This document shows, piece by piece, positions 18,330-27,204 of a stretch of 64,000 nt of DNA; positions within the stretch are counted from its first letter, which is position 1, and every line of letters starts with the position of its first letter. A program made the translations under genes and the position numbers. The notes beneath the pieces are model-generated. The model saw nothing but the letters and a program-made list of their open reading frames with translations. It did not search any database and was not told the origin of the DNA. Location of the stretch: assembly GCA_016927905.1 (NCBI GenBank), contig JAFGLW010000012.1, positions 62,001-126,000 on the forward strand, in the 5' to 3' direction. Source of the DNA: a candidate division CSSED10-310 bacterium. Lineage in GTDB: Bacteria > CSSED10-310 > JAFGJC01.

Positions 18330-20030
18330 ATGTTTCTGCCCATGACCGTTCATGAAATGGAGCAGCTGGGCTGGGATCGGCCCGACGTGATCCTGGTGTC
18401 CGGAGACGCCTATATCGACAGCCCCCACATCGGGATCGCCGTTATCGGAAAATATCTGGTTACAAACGGGTTCCGGACCGCCGTCATCGCCCAGCCGTCA
18501 TCGCAGGAGGATATCGGCCGGCTGGGTGAACCGGCCCTGTTCTGGGGGGTCAGCGGCGGCTGCATCGATTCCATGGTGGCCAATTACACCCCGGCAAAAA
18601 AATTCCGGCACCGCGATGATTATTCTCCGGACGGCGTTAATGTCCGACCGGATCGCGCCTGCATCGTCTATGTCAACCGGATCCGGAAATGTTTTAAGCG
18701 GACGGTTCCCGTCGTTCTGGGAGGGCTGGAAGCCAGCCTGCGCCGGATCGCCCATTACGATTACTGGAGCAACGCGGTGCGCCGGTCGATCCTGTTCGAC
18801 TCCGGGGCGGATATCCTGGCGTACGGGATGGCGGAAAGGACCGTTCTGGACCTGGCGGAACGCCTGCGGGACAGTCGGGACTGGCGACAGATCCAAGGCA
18901 TTTGCCTTATTTCCCGTGATCCGGTCCGGGAATATGAAACGCTGCCATCATATGAGGAGGTTGCGGGCGATACCGGCGCTTTCATGGAGATGTCGCTCGC
19001 ATTTCAGCGGAATCTCATGAACGGCGTCACGGGATTCAATCAGCGGCACGGCGGCCGGTTCCTGATCCATAATCCACCGAGGCCGTCATGCACCCAGCCT
19101 GAGATCGACAGCATATATGAGATGGCGTTCGAACGGGCCTCCCATCCGTCGTACGGCGTCCGGAAGATCCGGGCGCTGGAGACCATCCGGCAGTCCATCA
19201 CGGGCCACCGGGGATGTTTCGGAAACTGTCATTTCTGCGCCATCACCATCCACCAGGGCCGGCATGTTGTTTCCCGGAGCACGGCATCCATTCTGAAGGA
19301 GGCGGGACGGATCACCCGGCTCCCCGGGTTCAACGGAATCATTTACGACGTGGGTGGTCCAACCGCCAATATGTTCGGTTTCCGGTGCCGGAGAAACTGG
19401 GTGTGCCGGCGGATGAACTGCATGGTTCCGGAACCGTGCCCGAATCTGATATTCGGCCATGACCGCCAGATCGACCTGCTAAACCGGCTGCTGGATCTAC
19501 CCGGCGTGCGGAAGGTGTTTGTCTCATCGGGCATCCGGCACGACATGGTCGTTGCCGACCGGCGGCAGGGAAAACGCTATGTGGAACACCTGGTCCGGAA
19601 CCACGTTTCCGGACAGCTCAAGCTGGCGCCGGAACACAGCGATCCGGAAGTGCTGGCGCTTATGAACAAACCGGGGGCGGGACCGCTTCTGGAGTTTAAA
19701 AACATGTTCGATGCCGCCTGCCGGAAATTCCGGAAACGGTATTTTCTGACCTATTACCTGATGGCCGCTCACCCCGGCTGCACCATCGATCATATGAAAC
19801 GGTTGAAAGCATTCCTTTCGGACCGGTTGAAACTGATACCGGAACAGGTACAGATTTTCACGCCCACACCCGGCACCCTGTCGACCGCCATGTATCATTG
19901 CGGAACGGATCTGAACGGCCGGCCGCTTCCCTGCGAGACGGCATTGCCGGGTGCCGTCCGGCAGAAACGGGTTTTGAAACGGGACGACCGGTTTCGGATC
20001 AGGCGCGGCGCAGTTCGAAAAAATCTTTAA
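18330..20030 (+). CDS. YgiQ family (UPF0313) radical SAM protein
   Basis: A 566-residue protein with the radical SAM cluster motif CFGNCHFC (C296, C300, C303) after an N-terminal B12-binding-like Rossmann region (DVILVSGDAYIDSPHIGIAV). YGVRKIRALETIRQSITGHRG and LKLAPEHSDPEVLALMNKPG are hallmark blocks of the YgiQ family, whose reaction is not firmly established. The frame is open from 18033, but that would cross the tRNA-Ser. The ATG at 18330 has GGGGGAGA at good spacing. Its 3' end overlaps tadA on the other strand by 32 bases. Confidence 0.93.
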   Translation: MFLPMTVHEMEQLGWDRPDVILVSGDAYIDSPHIGIAVIGKYLVTNGFRTAVIAQPSSQEDIGRLGEPALFWGVSGGCIDSMVANYTPAKKFRHRDDYSPDGVNVRPDRACIVYVNRIRKCFKRTVPVVLGGLEASLRRIAHYDYWSNAVRRSILFDSGADILAYGMAERTVLDLAERLRDSRDWRQIQGICLISRDPVREYETLPSYEEVAGDTGAFMEMSLAFQRNLMNGVTGFNQRHGGRFLIHNPPRPSCTQPEIDSIYEMAFERASHPSYGVRKIRALETIRQSITGHRGCFGNCHFCAITIHQGRHVVSRSTASILKEAGRITRLPGFNGIIYDVGGPTANMFGFRCRRNWVCRRMNCMVPEPCPNLIFGHDRQIDLLNRLLDLPGVRKVFVSSGIRHDMVVADRRQGKRYVEHLVRNHVSGQLKLAPEHSDPEVLALMNKPGAGPLLEFKNMFDAACRKFRKRYFLTYYLMAAHPGCTIDHMKRLKAFLSDRLKLIPEQVQIFTPTPGTLSTAMYHCGTDLNGRPLPCETALPGAVRQKRVLKRDDRFRIRRGAVRKNL

Positions 20031-20454
20031 GGTATTTGCCAGATTTTTCGGCCAGGATGCCGGGGACGACTTCAATCCGGTGATTCAGGGCGGGGTTGCC
20101 CGGGAGGTTCAGGAGGGACCCGCAAGCGCCGGTCCGGGGTTCGCTGCAGCCGTAGATCAACCGGTCGATCCGGAACAGGACCATGGCCATTGCGCACATG
20201 GGGCAGGGTTCCACCGTGACCACCAGGGTGACTCCGGTCAGGCGCCACCGGTCCAGAACGGCCGCCGTTTTCTTGAGAACCAGCATCTCGGCGTGCGCGG
20301 AGGCGTCCCGGAGATGCTCCACCAGGTTATGGGAGCGGACCAGAATCTCATTTTCAAAGACCGTGACGGCGCCGACCGGAATCTCCCCGGACCCGGCCGC
20401 TTTCCCGGCCTCCTCAAGAGCCGCATTCATCCATATTTCATGGTATTCACTCAT
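19999..20454 (-). CDS. tadA: tRNA adenosine(34) deaminase
   Basis: TadA makes inosine at the wobble position of tRNA-Arg(ACG). The zinc-site motif HAE is at 54-56 (H54 ligand, E56 proton shuttle) and PCPMC supplies C84 and C87. SGEIPVGAVTV is the conserved N-terminal strand. The ATG at 20454 follows GGAG; an ATG at 20529 would add 25 unrelated residues. At 151 residues it is typical. It overlaps the 3' end of the convergent YgiQ-family gene. Confidence 0.95.
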   Translation of the reverse strand: MSEYHEIWMNAALEEAGKAAGSGEIPVGAVTVFENEILVRSHNLVEHLRDASAHAEMLVLKKTAAVLDRWRLTGVTLVVTVEPCPMCAMAMVLFRIDRLIYGCSEPRTGACGSLLNLPGNPALNHRIEVVPGILAEKSGKYLKDFFELRRA

Positions 20455-20539
20455 ATTGAATCTCCACCAATGAAGACCTCGCCGGGAACTCAGAAGCGGT
20501 TTGACGGGAAGATGTTCCATGTGGAACATTCCGGACCGC

Positions 20540-22654
20540 TCACTTTTTTGCCGGCGCTTGCAGGCCGGTCCGGTTCATCAGAAACGCATACACATCGGCC
20601 TGCTGGTTGATCCGGGGAGTCAGAGTCGTTCCGCCCCCGTGGCCGGAATCATGCTGCACAAGCAGCAGAACCGGATTGCCAAGAGGATTCGCAGCCTGCA
20701 TCCGGGCCGCCATCTTACGGGCATGCAGGGGATCCACCCGGGCGTCGTTTTCGCCGGCCACAAACAGCATGGCCGGATACCGGACACCCGGCAGCACATT
20801 ATGATACGGGGATATCCTGCGCAAAAACTTAAAATGCTCCGGATTGTCCGGATCCCCATACTCCACCGTCCACAGATTGGCGATCCCGAACTTGTGATAC
20901 CGGAGCATGTCCAGAAGCGGGACCTGACAGCATACCGCAGCGAATAAATCCGGCTGCTGAACCGTAGCCGCACCCGCCACGAATCCCCCGTTGCTCGTTC
21001 CGGTCAGGGCAATCCGGTCCGGACGGGTGAATCCCCGGTCAACCAGCCAGACGGCAGCGGAAATCACATCATCGATCGTATTCTGTTTTCTTTCCAGACG
21101 GCCGGCATCGTGCCAGGCTTTGCCATACTCCCCGCCGCCCCGGATGCCGGGCACCGCCACCATGCCTCCCGCTTCGATCCAGTTCAGATGATCGACGGAG
21201 AAATGGGGGGTCATGGCATGGCCGAATCCGCCGTATACATTCATCAGAACCGGCAGTCCGCCGTCCGGTGCAGCATCGCCCGGATAGACCAGAAACATGG
21301 GAATCCGGGTTCCGTCCCGCGACGGATAAAAAACCTGCTCCGTCACGATATCCGCCGTTTCGATCGGGATCGGCCATGCATGGTACACTTCGAGGGAATT
21401 TTCATTGAAATCATACAAATACGAAGTGGGCGGATGGGTGAACGACGATACATGTACCCGGGTCCTCGGCTTGGACCAGTACCCCGACACCCCGGCCATT
21501 CCCATGACGGGGAACGGCAGATCCCGGAGATATTCCCCGTCGAACGAGTAAATTTTTATAACGGTGTGGACATCCTGAAGATATACCGCGAAAATCCGGC
21601 CGCCGATCCCGTTGATATACTGCAGCTTGTTCCCGCTTTCCGGGATGAATTCCCGCCAGGATCCCCGTCCGGGACTGTCCGCATCGGTTACCAGAACTCG
21701 GCCCATCGGCGCATCCAGGTCGGTCCAGATGAACAGCTTTTCTTCCAGCGGGAGCACCCGGTAGTCTGCATCGAATCCCGCCGCCACCGGTACCGGCGCT
21801 TCCGGACAACCAACCTTCTGAATAAAAACCTCTGCGGCGTTCTTGCCGAACCGGTAAAAAATCACCCTCTGGCCGTCCTCGCTCACGATCGCCTGGTGGT
21901 AGTATTCCTTCACGGTATCGTGCCCGAAAATACGGATATCTTCCCCGGGTGAAGATCCGAGTCTGTGGAAATACACCGCATGCCAGAAATGTTCCTCCCC
22001 CTCCGCCACCGTGCCTGTCAATGGTTTGGCCGAGTAGTAGAACCCGGAGTTGTCCAAAAGCCAGGACACCCGGTCCTGCTGCCATCCCCTCACCCGGTCC
22101 GGCAGCACCGTCCCGGTGGCGACATCCACGATCTGGATGACGGAATTTTCATCTCCTCCGATGCTTCGGCCGAAGGCGGCATACGATCCGTCGGGAGATT
22201 CCACGAAGAAATCCAGCGTTTCGGTCGGGTTCCAGGTGTTGGGATCGATCAGGACCCGCGGCGGAGCGTCCGCATGCGCCATTGTGCAGATTTTCCATTT
22301 TTCATCGTCCTGTCTTTTGACCCATTGAAAACACCGGTCGCCGGCCAGGCAGTCATCGGGAGGCCATTCGTCGTCGTACATTCGAAACGCGCGGTTCCGC
22401 TCAATCAGCCACTCCCGCTGAGGAAGTGGATCCAGAAAGGCCCGGGCCAGCCGTTCCTGAGCGTCCAGCCATTTCTGCACCGCGGGATCACCGGAATGTT
22501 CAAGCCACCGGTACGGATCCCGAATCGCTGCTCCGTGCAGCGTTTCGACAATCTCCGTTCCGAGCGTTTTAATGCCCCGGTTCTCCCGCTTAACACCGGT
22601 GCAGCTCCAACAGGCCAGGAACCACACGAGCAGATACAATTCAGGTCGTTTCAA
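20540..22654 (-). CDS. Prolyl oligopeptidase family serine peptidase (S9A)
   Basis: This 704-residue enzyme has the two-part S9A layout: an N-terminal seven-bladed propeller (RDPYRWLEHSGDPAVQKWLD is the usual opening) and a C-terminal alpha/beta hydrolase. The catalytic triad is S554 in GTSNGG, D637 in DARV and H672 in SGHGGG. Such enzymes cut after proline in short peptides. The hydrophobic start LYLLVWFLACWSC suggests export, possibly as a lipoprotein with an imperfect lipobox. It overlaps the upstream SGNH hydrolase by four bases, so the two are co-translated. Confidence 0.94.
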   Translation of the reverse strand: MKRPELYLLVWFLACWSCTGVKRENRGIKTLGTEIVETLHGAAIRDPYRWLEHSGDPAVQKWLDAQERLARAFLDPLPQREWLIERNRAFRMYDDEWPPDDCLAGDRCFQWVKRQDDEKWKICTMAHADAPPRVLIDPNTWNPTETLDFFVESPDGSYAAFGRSIGGDENSVIQIVDVATGTVLPDRVRGWQQDRVSWLLDNSGFYYSAKPLTGTVAEGEEHFWHAVYFHRLGSSPGEDIRIFGHDTVKEYYHQAIVSEDGQRVIFYRFGKNAAEVFIQKVGCPEAPVPVAAGFDADYRVLPLEEKLFIWTDLDAPMGRVLVTDADSPGRGSWREFIPESGNKLQYINGIGGRIFAVYLQDVHTVIKIYSFDGEYLRDLPFPVMGMAGVSGYWSKPRTRVHVSSFTHPPTSYLYDFNENSLEVYHAWPIPIETADIVTEQVFYPSRDGTRIPMFLVYPGDAAPDGGLPVLMNVYGGFGHAMTPHFSVDHLNWIEAGGMVAVPGIRGGGEYGKAWHDAGRLERKQNTIDDVISAAVWLVDRGFTRPDRIALTGTSNGGFVAGAATVQQPDLFAAVCCQVPLLDMLRYHKFGIANLWTVEYGDPDNPEHFKFLRRISPYHNVLPGVRYPAMLFVAGENDARVDPLHARKMAARMQAANPLGNPVLLLVQHDSGHGGGTTLTPRINQQADVYAFLMNRTGLQAPAKK

Positions 22655-23820
22655 TTCTCAGACGCCTCCTTCATGCCGATTTTCTCCCGGACAATCCCGA
22701 ATACAGTCTCCGCAGTCAAAAAATGGCCAACGGCCGAGGGATGGAGCCGGTCCTCCCGGGAAACATACAATTCAGTTACGGAAGCCCGTTCGGCCCGGGC
22801 CAGGTAATCACGGTAAACATCCGCCATGTCCACGAAAACAGAACCGTGGTTCCGGGAAATCTCACCGGTCAGTCTCCGGAATTCCATCTCATACGGATAA
22901 TCGGGACTCACCCGGCCCTCCATGGACTGCCGGGATGGGAACACCAGCACGATCTCGGGTTCGGTTGTCTGTTCAAGCAGCCTGCTGAAATGATCCCGGT
23001 AGGATTCGGAAAGTTCCGGGAAGGGCGAATTCCGGATCAGTTCTTCCCGCTGTTCATTGATCTGCTTTTTCCGCCGGCCGATGCTGTTTTCGTAGCAGGC
23101 CGCAAAGGTTGCGGAGTGCATGTATGCGAAGTTCAGCAGCTTCTTGCCGGTGCGTTGATCCCACCCGGAACAGGTAAGATTGATCCCGTTCATCAAGCGC
23201 TGCAGATGAGCATCGATGGCAACCGAATCCCCGGTTTGCCTGGATGCATCATAGTGGTCGAACCGGACGCAGTCGGTCACGTCGTTGGGATTCAGTCCGA
23301 TCAGGACGAAATCGGGACGGAAACGCCGTCCCTCCCGCCGATAAAACAGGTTGTACTGACCCGGAGACCAGCACATGACGCCGGTGTTGATCACTTCGCA
23401 CCGAACCGTTGGATCGGTCCGGTTCAGATGCTCATCGAGCAATGATTCCAGCCGGCAGCACAATCCCTGTTCATTGGCCACGTTCAGTCCGAAGACGACG
23501 GAATCGCCCAGGGTCAGGATTCGGACGGCTTCGTTTTCCGGACGGTCGATGGGGATCTCCCGGTCCTCGCGGTAACCCTGGCCGTTAATCCGGACCGGGG
23601 GGCACCGGGCCGACTCCACGATCCCGGGATTATGGTGAAAACCATAAATATCGTGATTGACAAACAGCCGGGTCCGCTCCCGATACAACGGACTGATATG
23701 GGAATACCCATTGAATGTGAAATAGAGTTCGGATGCGGCAAAACAGATGATCACCGCCAGCAGGACGGCGGCGGTGAACAGGATTTTTTTCCGGGTACTC
23801 AGCCGGAGATCGGATTTCAC
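22651..23820 (-). CDS. Membrane-anchored SGNH/GDSL hydrolase
   Basis: The 389-residue protein has one N-terminal membrane helix (about 12-30) and an outside SGNH domain. Block I GDSVVFG places the nucleophile at S107, block III is near GLNPND, and block V DRLH gives D357 and H360. Such enzymes are esterases or O-acyl transferases acting on polysaccharides or lipids. The substrate is unknown. It lies upstream of, and overlaps by four bases, the S9A peptidase gene. Confidence 0.85.
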   Translation of the reverse strand: MKSDLRLSTRKKILFTAAVLLAVIICFAASELYFTFNGYSHISPLYRERTRLFVNHDIYGFHHNPGIVESARCPPVRINGQGYREDREIPIDRPENEAVRILTLGDSVVFGLNVANEQGLCCRLESLLDEHLNRTDPTVRCEVINTGVMCWSPGQYNLFYRREGRRFRPDFVLIGLNPNDVTDCVRFDHYDASRQTGDSVAIDAHLQRLMNGINLTCSGWDQRTGKKLLNFAYMHSATFAACYENSIGRRKKQINEQREELIRNSPFPELSESYRDHFSRLLEQTTEPEIVLVFPSRQSMEGRVSPDYPYEMEFRRLTGEISRNHGSVFVDMADVYRDYLARAERASVTELYVSREDRLHPSAVGHFLTAETVFGIVREKIGMKEASEN

Positions 23821-23888
23821 TCCCGAATACTAGGACGGGTTCGCGCGGGCCGTCAAGGAGCGCCGGCGGAAAAGAATCCGGTTCTGTG

Positions 23889-24098
23889 TCAGGGAACGGG
23901 CGTTGCGGGATCTGGATTGCCCGGGGGGTTCGGTGTCTGGCGGGGATCGAATACCGGGGTGGCGGTGAAGGGAATCCTCAAGATTCCCGTGCCACTGCAT
24001 GACGGGCATTTTGCCTTGGCGGGAACGATGCCGAAAACGGTGCGGATGTTTTCGATCACCCAGCCGGAACCCCGGAATCGGGGACAGGTTTTCCGGGT
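23889..24098 (-). pseudogene. C-terminal remnant of a zinc-motif, Pro/Thr-rich protein
   Basis: The minus strand encodes KCPSCSGTGILRIP followed by FTATPVFDPRQTPNPPGNPD and a stop at 23889. KCPSCSGTG is a DnaJ-type CxxCxGxG motif. About 30 residues earlier, CPRFRGSG looks like a partner motif with one Cys changed to Phe. Pro/Thr-rich tails are typical of exported proteins in this genome. No start or N-terminal domain is present, and the frame runs antisense into transposase remnant sequence, so this looks like the end of a gene broken by insertion. Confidence 0.4.
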
Positions 24099-24101
24099 GT
24101 A

Positions 24102-24230
24102 CTGCACCAGATGGTTGTCGGTGTCGTGATCGACACGCGCGGGGATCCGCTTTGCATGGGAATGTGGCCTGGATCGACCGCCGATGTCAGCACGCTGCTT
24201 CCGGTAGCCGATCGACTGAAAGATCGGTGA
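24102..24230 (+). pseudogene. Transposase fragment (IS1634/IS4-type)
   Basis: One frame reads LHQMVVGVVIDTRGDPLCMG, then MWPGSTADVSTLLPVADRLK and a stop at 24228-24230. The pattern of hydrophobic strand, WPG, TAD and TL(I/L)PV..RL is the start of the DDE catalytic core in IS1634-family and related IS4-group transposases. Both the rest of the transposase and clear IS ends are missing, so it is a short relic of about 42 codons. Confidence 0.6.
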
Positions 24231-24235
24231 TCTGT

Positions 24236-24310
24236 AACCCATTGAATTTAAACAATTTTGAAATGTAGCGCCAAGAACTTTTTGGCCGCACTTAACCCAT
24301 TGATTTTAAA
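24236..24310 (+). repeat. Imperfect 17-bp direct repeat near transposase relic
   Basis: AACCCATTGAATTTAAA (24236-24252) recurs as AACCCATTGATTTTAAA (24294-24310) with one mismatch. The A+T-rich stretch between and after them (to about 24360) carries no gene and probably belongs to the insertion relic. Confidence 0.5.
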
Positions 24311-24360
24311 TGCTTTTTATAAAACCACTGTCAAAGATGAGTTAAGACAATTCGGCGGAA

Positions 24361-24753
24361 TTACGACCAGCCTTTGAAATTCACTTGCCCGTCGATCCGA
24401 TTTTGAAATTTCCGCTTGAGCCATTTTTTGATCGGAGTGCGGGTCGGAGGAATCAAAAGGCTCAGGCCCAGCAGGTCCGTCAGGAAACCGGGCGTCAAAA
24501 GCAGGATGCCGCCGGCGAAGATCATCAGCCCGTCCAGAAGACGGTCGCCGGGGATTCGGCCTTCGGAAAGTTCGATCTGTATTTTGTTCCACGTGGAACT
24601 ACCCTGATGTCTGGCCAGATAGGCACCGGATATCCCGGTCAGCAGCACCAGGAGGATGGTGACCTCCGCTCCCATCAGCTCCCCGATTTTCAACAGCAGA
24701 AACAGCTCGATCAGCGGGATCCCGACAAACAGAAGAAGCAGATAGCGAAACAT
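24361..24753 (-). CDS. fxsA: FxsA family cytoplasmic membrane protein
   Basis: A 130-residue membrane protein beginning MFRYLLLLFVGIPLIELFLL, followed by GAEVTILLVLLTGISGAYLA and FAGGILLLTPGFLTDLLGLS. These are the conserved helices of FxsA, known in E. coli for easing phage T7 exclusion by F plasmid; its general role is unclear. The C-terminus is basic. The ATG at 24753 shares its last base with the stop of the upstream 57-residue gene (TGATG), suggesting coupling; an in-frame start at 24813 is possible but adds unconserved sequence. Confidence 0.88.
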   Translation of the reverse strand: MFRYLLLLFVGIPLIELFLLLKIGELMGAEVTILLVLLTGISGAYLARHQGSSTWNKIQIELSEGRIPGDRLLDGLMIFAGGILLLTPGFLTDLLGLSLLIPPTRTPIKKWLKRKFQNRIDGQVNFKGWS

Positions 24754-24926
24754 CACAAATCCGGTTTCACCGGGTTCGACCCCGCCAGGAACCGTTGCAT
24801 CGCATCCAGCCACTTCAGTTTTTCATCGAACGATAATCTGGACAGACGCAGAAGCTGAGCTTTCGAATGCCCGCCATATCCGTTTTCCCACGTCTGCTTG
24901 CTCTGCGGGTCAGAGGTTTTTTCCAT
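24753..24926 (-). CDS. Small protein, partner of nucleotidyltransferase remnant
   Basis: A 57-residue protein (MEKTSDPQSKQTWENGYGGH, then a helix containing LSFDEKLKWLDAMQRFL). Short proteins with a LSF.EKL.WL.....F pattern often accompany small nucleotidyltransferase genes in toxin-antitoxin-like pairs. The gene starts 17 bases inside the end of the upstream nucleotidyltransferase remnant, the overlap expected of such a pair. Its function is not known; the partner is broken here. Confidence 0.6.
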   Translation of the reverse strand: MEKTSDPQSKQTWENGYGGHSKAQLLRLSRLSFDEKLKWLDAMQRFLAGSNPVKPDL

Positions 24927-25150
24927 TTGACGCCTCCCGCAGGTGTCTCAATATTTCAACATCGTCCAGATCTTTTTTCCGTTCGGCTGCCCGTTTCATA
25001 TCAATCAGATCATCCATTCCGACAACTTGGATCAGCACGCCGGATTCTGTTTCAATTGCACGGGCTCTCCGTTCGGTCGCCGGCCACCAGATACCGGACA
25101 CCGGCATCGTTCAGGTTCCGAAAAATTTTCTCAACGCTCAGATAATCCAA
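24910..25150 (-). pseudogene. Nucleotidyltransferase-like gene with internal deletion
   Basis: The 5' part reads LDYLSVEKIFRNLNDAGVRY then LVAG, the opening of a MNT/AbiEii-like nucleotidyltransferase, where GG and a DxD catalytic region should follow. Instead the sequence jumps, in another frame, to the C-terminal part VVGMDDLIDMKRAAERKKDL then DDVEILRHLRE. The catalytic core is therefore deleted and the frames do not join. The start codon is also unclear (TTG at 25150). The gene is dead, although its small downstream partner remains open. Confidence 0.7.
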
Positions 25151-25214
25151 AAACTGAGTCCCTTTAATGCCGTGAGTCTACATTTTATATTCAACCGGGG
25201 TCAACCGCCAACAG

Positions 25215-26561
25215 CTAACAACTCCCCGTCAGCCGGTGCCGCTCCATAATCCGTTCGACATCGGTCTCCACCATCCGGACACATAGGGATGACGTGGCAT
25301 ACCGGTGCGCACCCTGACGGCTCAGGCTGTACAGGCCGTGCGGAAGAATCCGGTCCGTCAACCGCGCGTAATCCTCTTGATACCCTTTCAAAAGGCACGG
25401 ATAACCATACGGAACCTCCAGGAAGTCCCATTCCAGCCAGTCTTCCGGCTGCGCGCCCAGAATACCGGTCAGGTCGCTGCGGATACGCTCCATCTGGGTC
25501 TCGGGGAATTCACCGGCGGCGTTTTCACCGGTCACTTCCGCCAGGACTGCCAGATGAGCGTCATCCATCCGTTCCAAAACCGCCCGTTTCCAACACTGGT
25601 CCCGGTCGAAAGAATAGATCACCCGAAGCGTGTGTTCCGGGATGGATCCGTGAAGACGGAAGAAATGAAGGGTTAGATTACGCCACTTCAAACGGCCGGC
25701 AGTCGTCGCGTTGCCGCGATACCGCGCCAGTTCCGTCACCGGAATGGTCGAAATCACCAGGCTGCAATCCAGTGGTTCCCGGTCCTCAATCCGGATTCGG
25801 AATCCTCCGTTTTCACCCGAAATCCCCCGAATCCGGTTGGAAGTCTCGATTCCAGCGCCCAGCGTCCGGATCCGCTCCGCAAGCTCCCGGATGAACCCGG
25901 TCGTTCCTTCCCGGTTCAGAACCCGGTGCATGACCGGGGGAGAACCGGATGGTTTTACGGGCAGCATGAGTCGCAGCTTGAATGTCAGATGGCGCGCCAG
26001 CTGCCGGGGCCGGAACATCCGGGAAATGAATTCCAATCGCTGCGGTCCCACATCGGGAGACAACTCCGCGGGGTCGACGCCCATCAGCTTATAGACGTAA
26101 TCCGGGATCCGGAACCGCTCGGACCAGGCTCCGGGAAGATGACGACGCAGCCACTCGTCCAGATCGGAACATGGGGTACCAACCAGATTTCGACCGAATA
26201 GGCGGATCAGGTGACCCGACAGGGGCAACACCTGGGAAAATCCGGTGACGGCTTTCAACTCCGACGGGTCCACAGGAAATTGGGCGATCCGCCCATCCAC
26301 GTATTTGTCGTACCGGACCGCCGTGGAGTGGAACCGGTGCGGCTGGTCTGCGATCAGGGGGCTGTCAGGTGGGAACAAAAACAGACCATGGTTGAAATGA
26401 TGGCCGCACCGGTCGCTGGAGGTGAACAGCCCGCCCGGTTCAGGCCGGGATTCCAGGATCGTCACACGCAGCGCCGGGTTGCGTTTCAAAAGCGTCCGGG
26501 CGGTCCACAGTCCCGATATTCCCGCACCGAGTACGGCGATGTGAGGGATTGAGTTTTTCAC
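25215..26561 (-). CDS. FAD/NAD(P)-binding amine-oxidase-like oxidoreductase
   Basis: The N-terminus IPHIAVLGAGISGLWTARTL is a Rossmann dinucleotide site (G12, G14, G17), followed by VTILESRPEPGGLFTS, the usual second segment of protoporphyrinogen-oxidase/amine-oxidase-like flavoproteins. The C-terminal GLYSLSRQGAHRYATSSLCV resembles the FAD-contacting end of this group, some of which act on sugars or polyprenyl compounds. A GTG at 26561 gives 448 residues and starts five residues ahead of the fold; the open frame to 26747 adds sequence unlike any family member. No strong ribosome site is seen. Substrate unknown. Confidence 0.8.
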   Translation of the reverse strand: MKNSIPHIAVLGAGISGLWTARTLLKRNPALRVTILESRPEPGGLFTSSDRCGHHFNHGLFLFPPDSPLIADQPHRFHSTAVRYDKYVDGRIAQFPVDPSELKAVTGFSQVLPLSGHLIRLFGRNLVGTPCSDLDEWLRRHLPGAWSERFRIPDYVYKLMGVDPAELSPDVGPQRLEFISRMFRPRQLARHLTFKLRLMLPVKPSGSPPVMHRVLNREGTTGFIRELAERIRTLGAGIETSNRIRGISGENGGFRIRIEDREPLDCSLVISTIPVTELARYRGNATTAGRLKWRNLTLHFFRLHGSIPEHTLRVIYSFDRDQCWKRAVLERMDDAHLAVLAEVTGENAAGEFPETQMERIRSDLTGILGAQPEDWLEWDFLEVPYGYPCLLKGYQEDYARLTDRILPHGLYSLSRQGAHRYATSSLCVRMVETDVERIMERHRLTGSC

Positions 26562-26779
26562 GCCGGGAATTTTAAACGCCGGACGACCAAACGGCAAGGG
26601 AACGACCTCGGTACATGGGTGAAACATTGATCTCACCCGGCGCTTCGCGCCACCTTCTCCCGGCACGCAAGGGATCTGAGTTAGACCAGCACTGCGGGCG
26701 TTTCGGTTTCGCCCAGTCCAGACTCCGCGAAGCATTCTGTCTTCCAATCCTGTATTTTTCCCCTTCCAGATCTCGAACG

Positions 26780-27175
26780 AATCCGATTGTGAAAGACAAC
26801 TTGCGGGTCAAAGGTTATGTCCGTTATATGGATGATTTCATTTTGTTCTGCGACGATAAGGCAGTGTTGAAAAAATGGTTGAATCGAATCGATGATTTTT
26901 TGAGGAGAAATTTGATTTTGGCATTGAACCCCAATGCGACCATCATTGCGCCGGTTTCCAACGGCATACCGTTTCTTGGATTTCGGATTTATCCCCGGCT
27001 GATCCGGATCAAGCGAGAAAATTTAAGACGGTCTTTACGAAGATTCAAGAGCCGTGAAATACAGTATGGACATGACCGGATCGAATTTGAAAAACTGCTT
27101 CAGTCCGCCGGCAGCATTATCGCGCACATGTCGCACGCCGACAGCATGCAAATTCGGCGGCGATTGTTCTATTAA
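26780..27175 (+). pseudogene. Diversity-generating retroelement reverse transcriptase, C-terminal fragment
   Basis: From about 26789 the frame reads VKDNLRVKGYVRYMDDFILF, then a helical region and GIPFLGFRIYPRLIRIKREN with an Arg-rich helix and a stop at 27173-27175. YMDD (26825-26836) is the polymerase active site. KGYVRYMDDF and PVSNGIPFLGFRIYP are characteristic of reverse transcriptases of diversity-generating retroelements. The N-terminal fingers and the first catalytic Asp are absent; the open frame before 26780 does not resemble the family. About 129 residues remain. A template repeat follows 30 bases later, which fixes the identity. Confidence 0.8.
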
Positions 27176-27204
27176 ACGGAGTATGAAGGGTGAAGGTCGA
27201 GGAG

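Noticed and set aside
26615-26780. N-terminal part of the retroelement reverse transcriptase
   Set aside because: The frame is open but contains no RT motif and looks like non-coding sequence; the gene is 5'-truncated.
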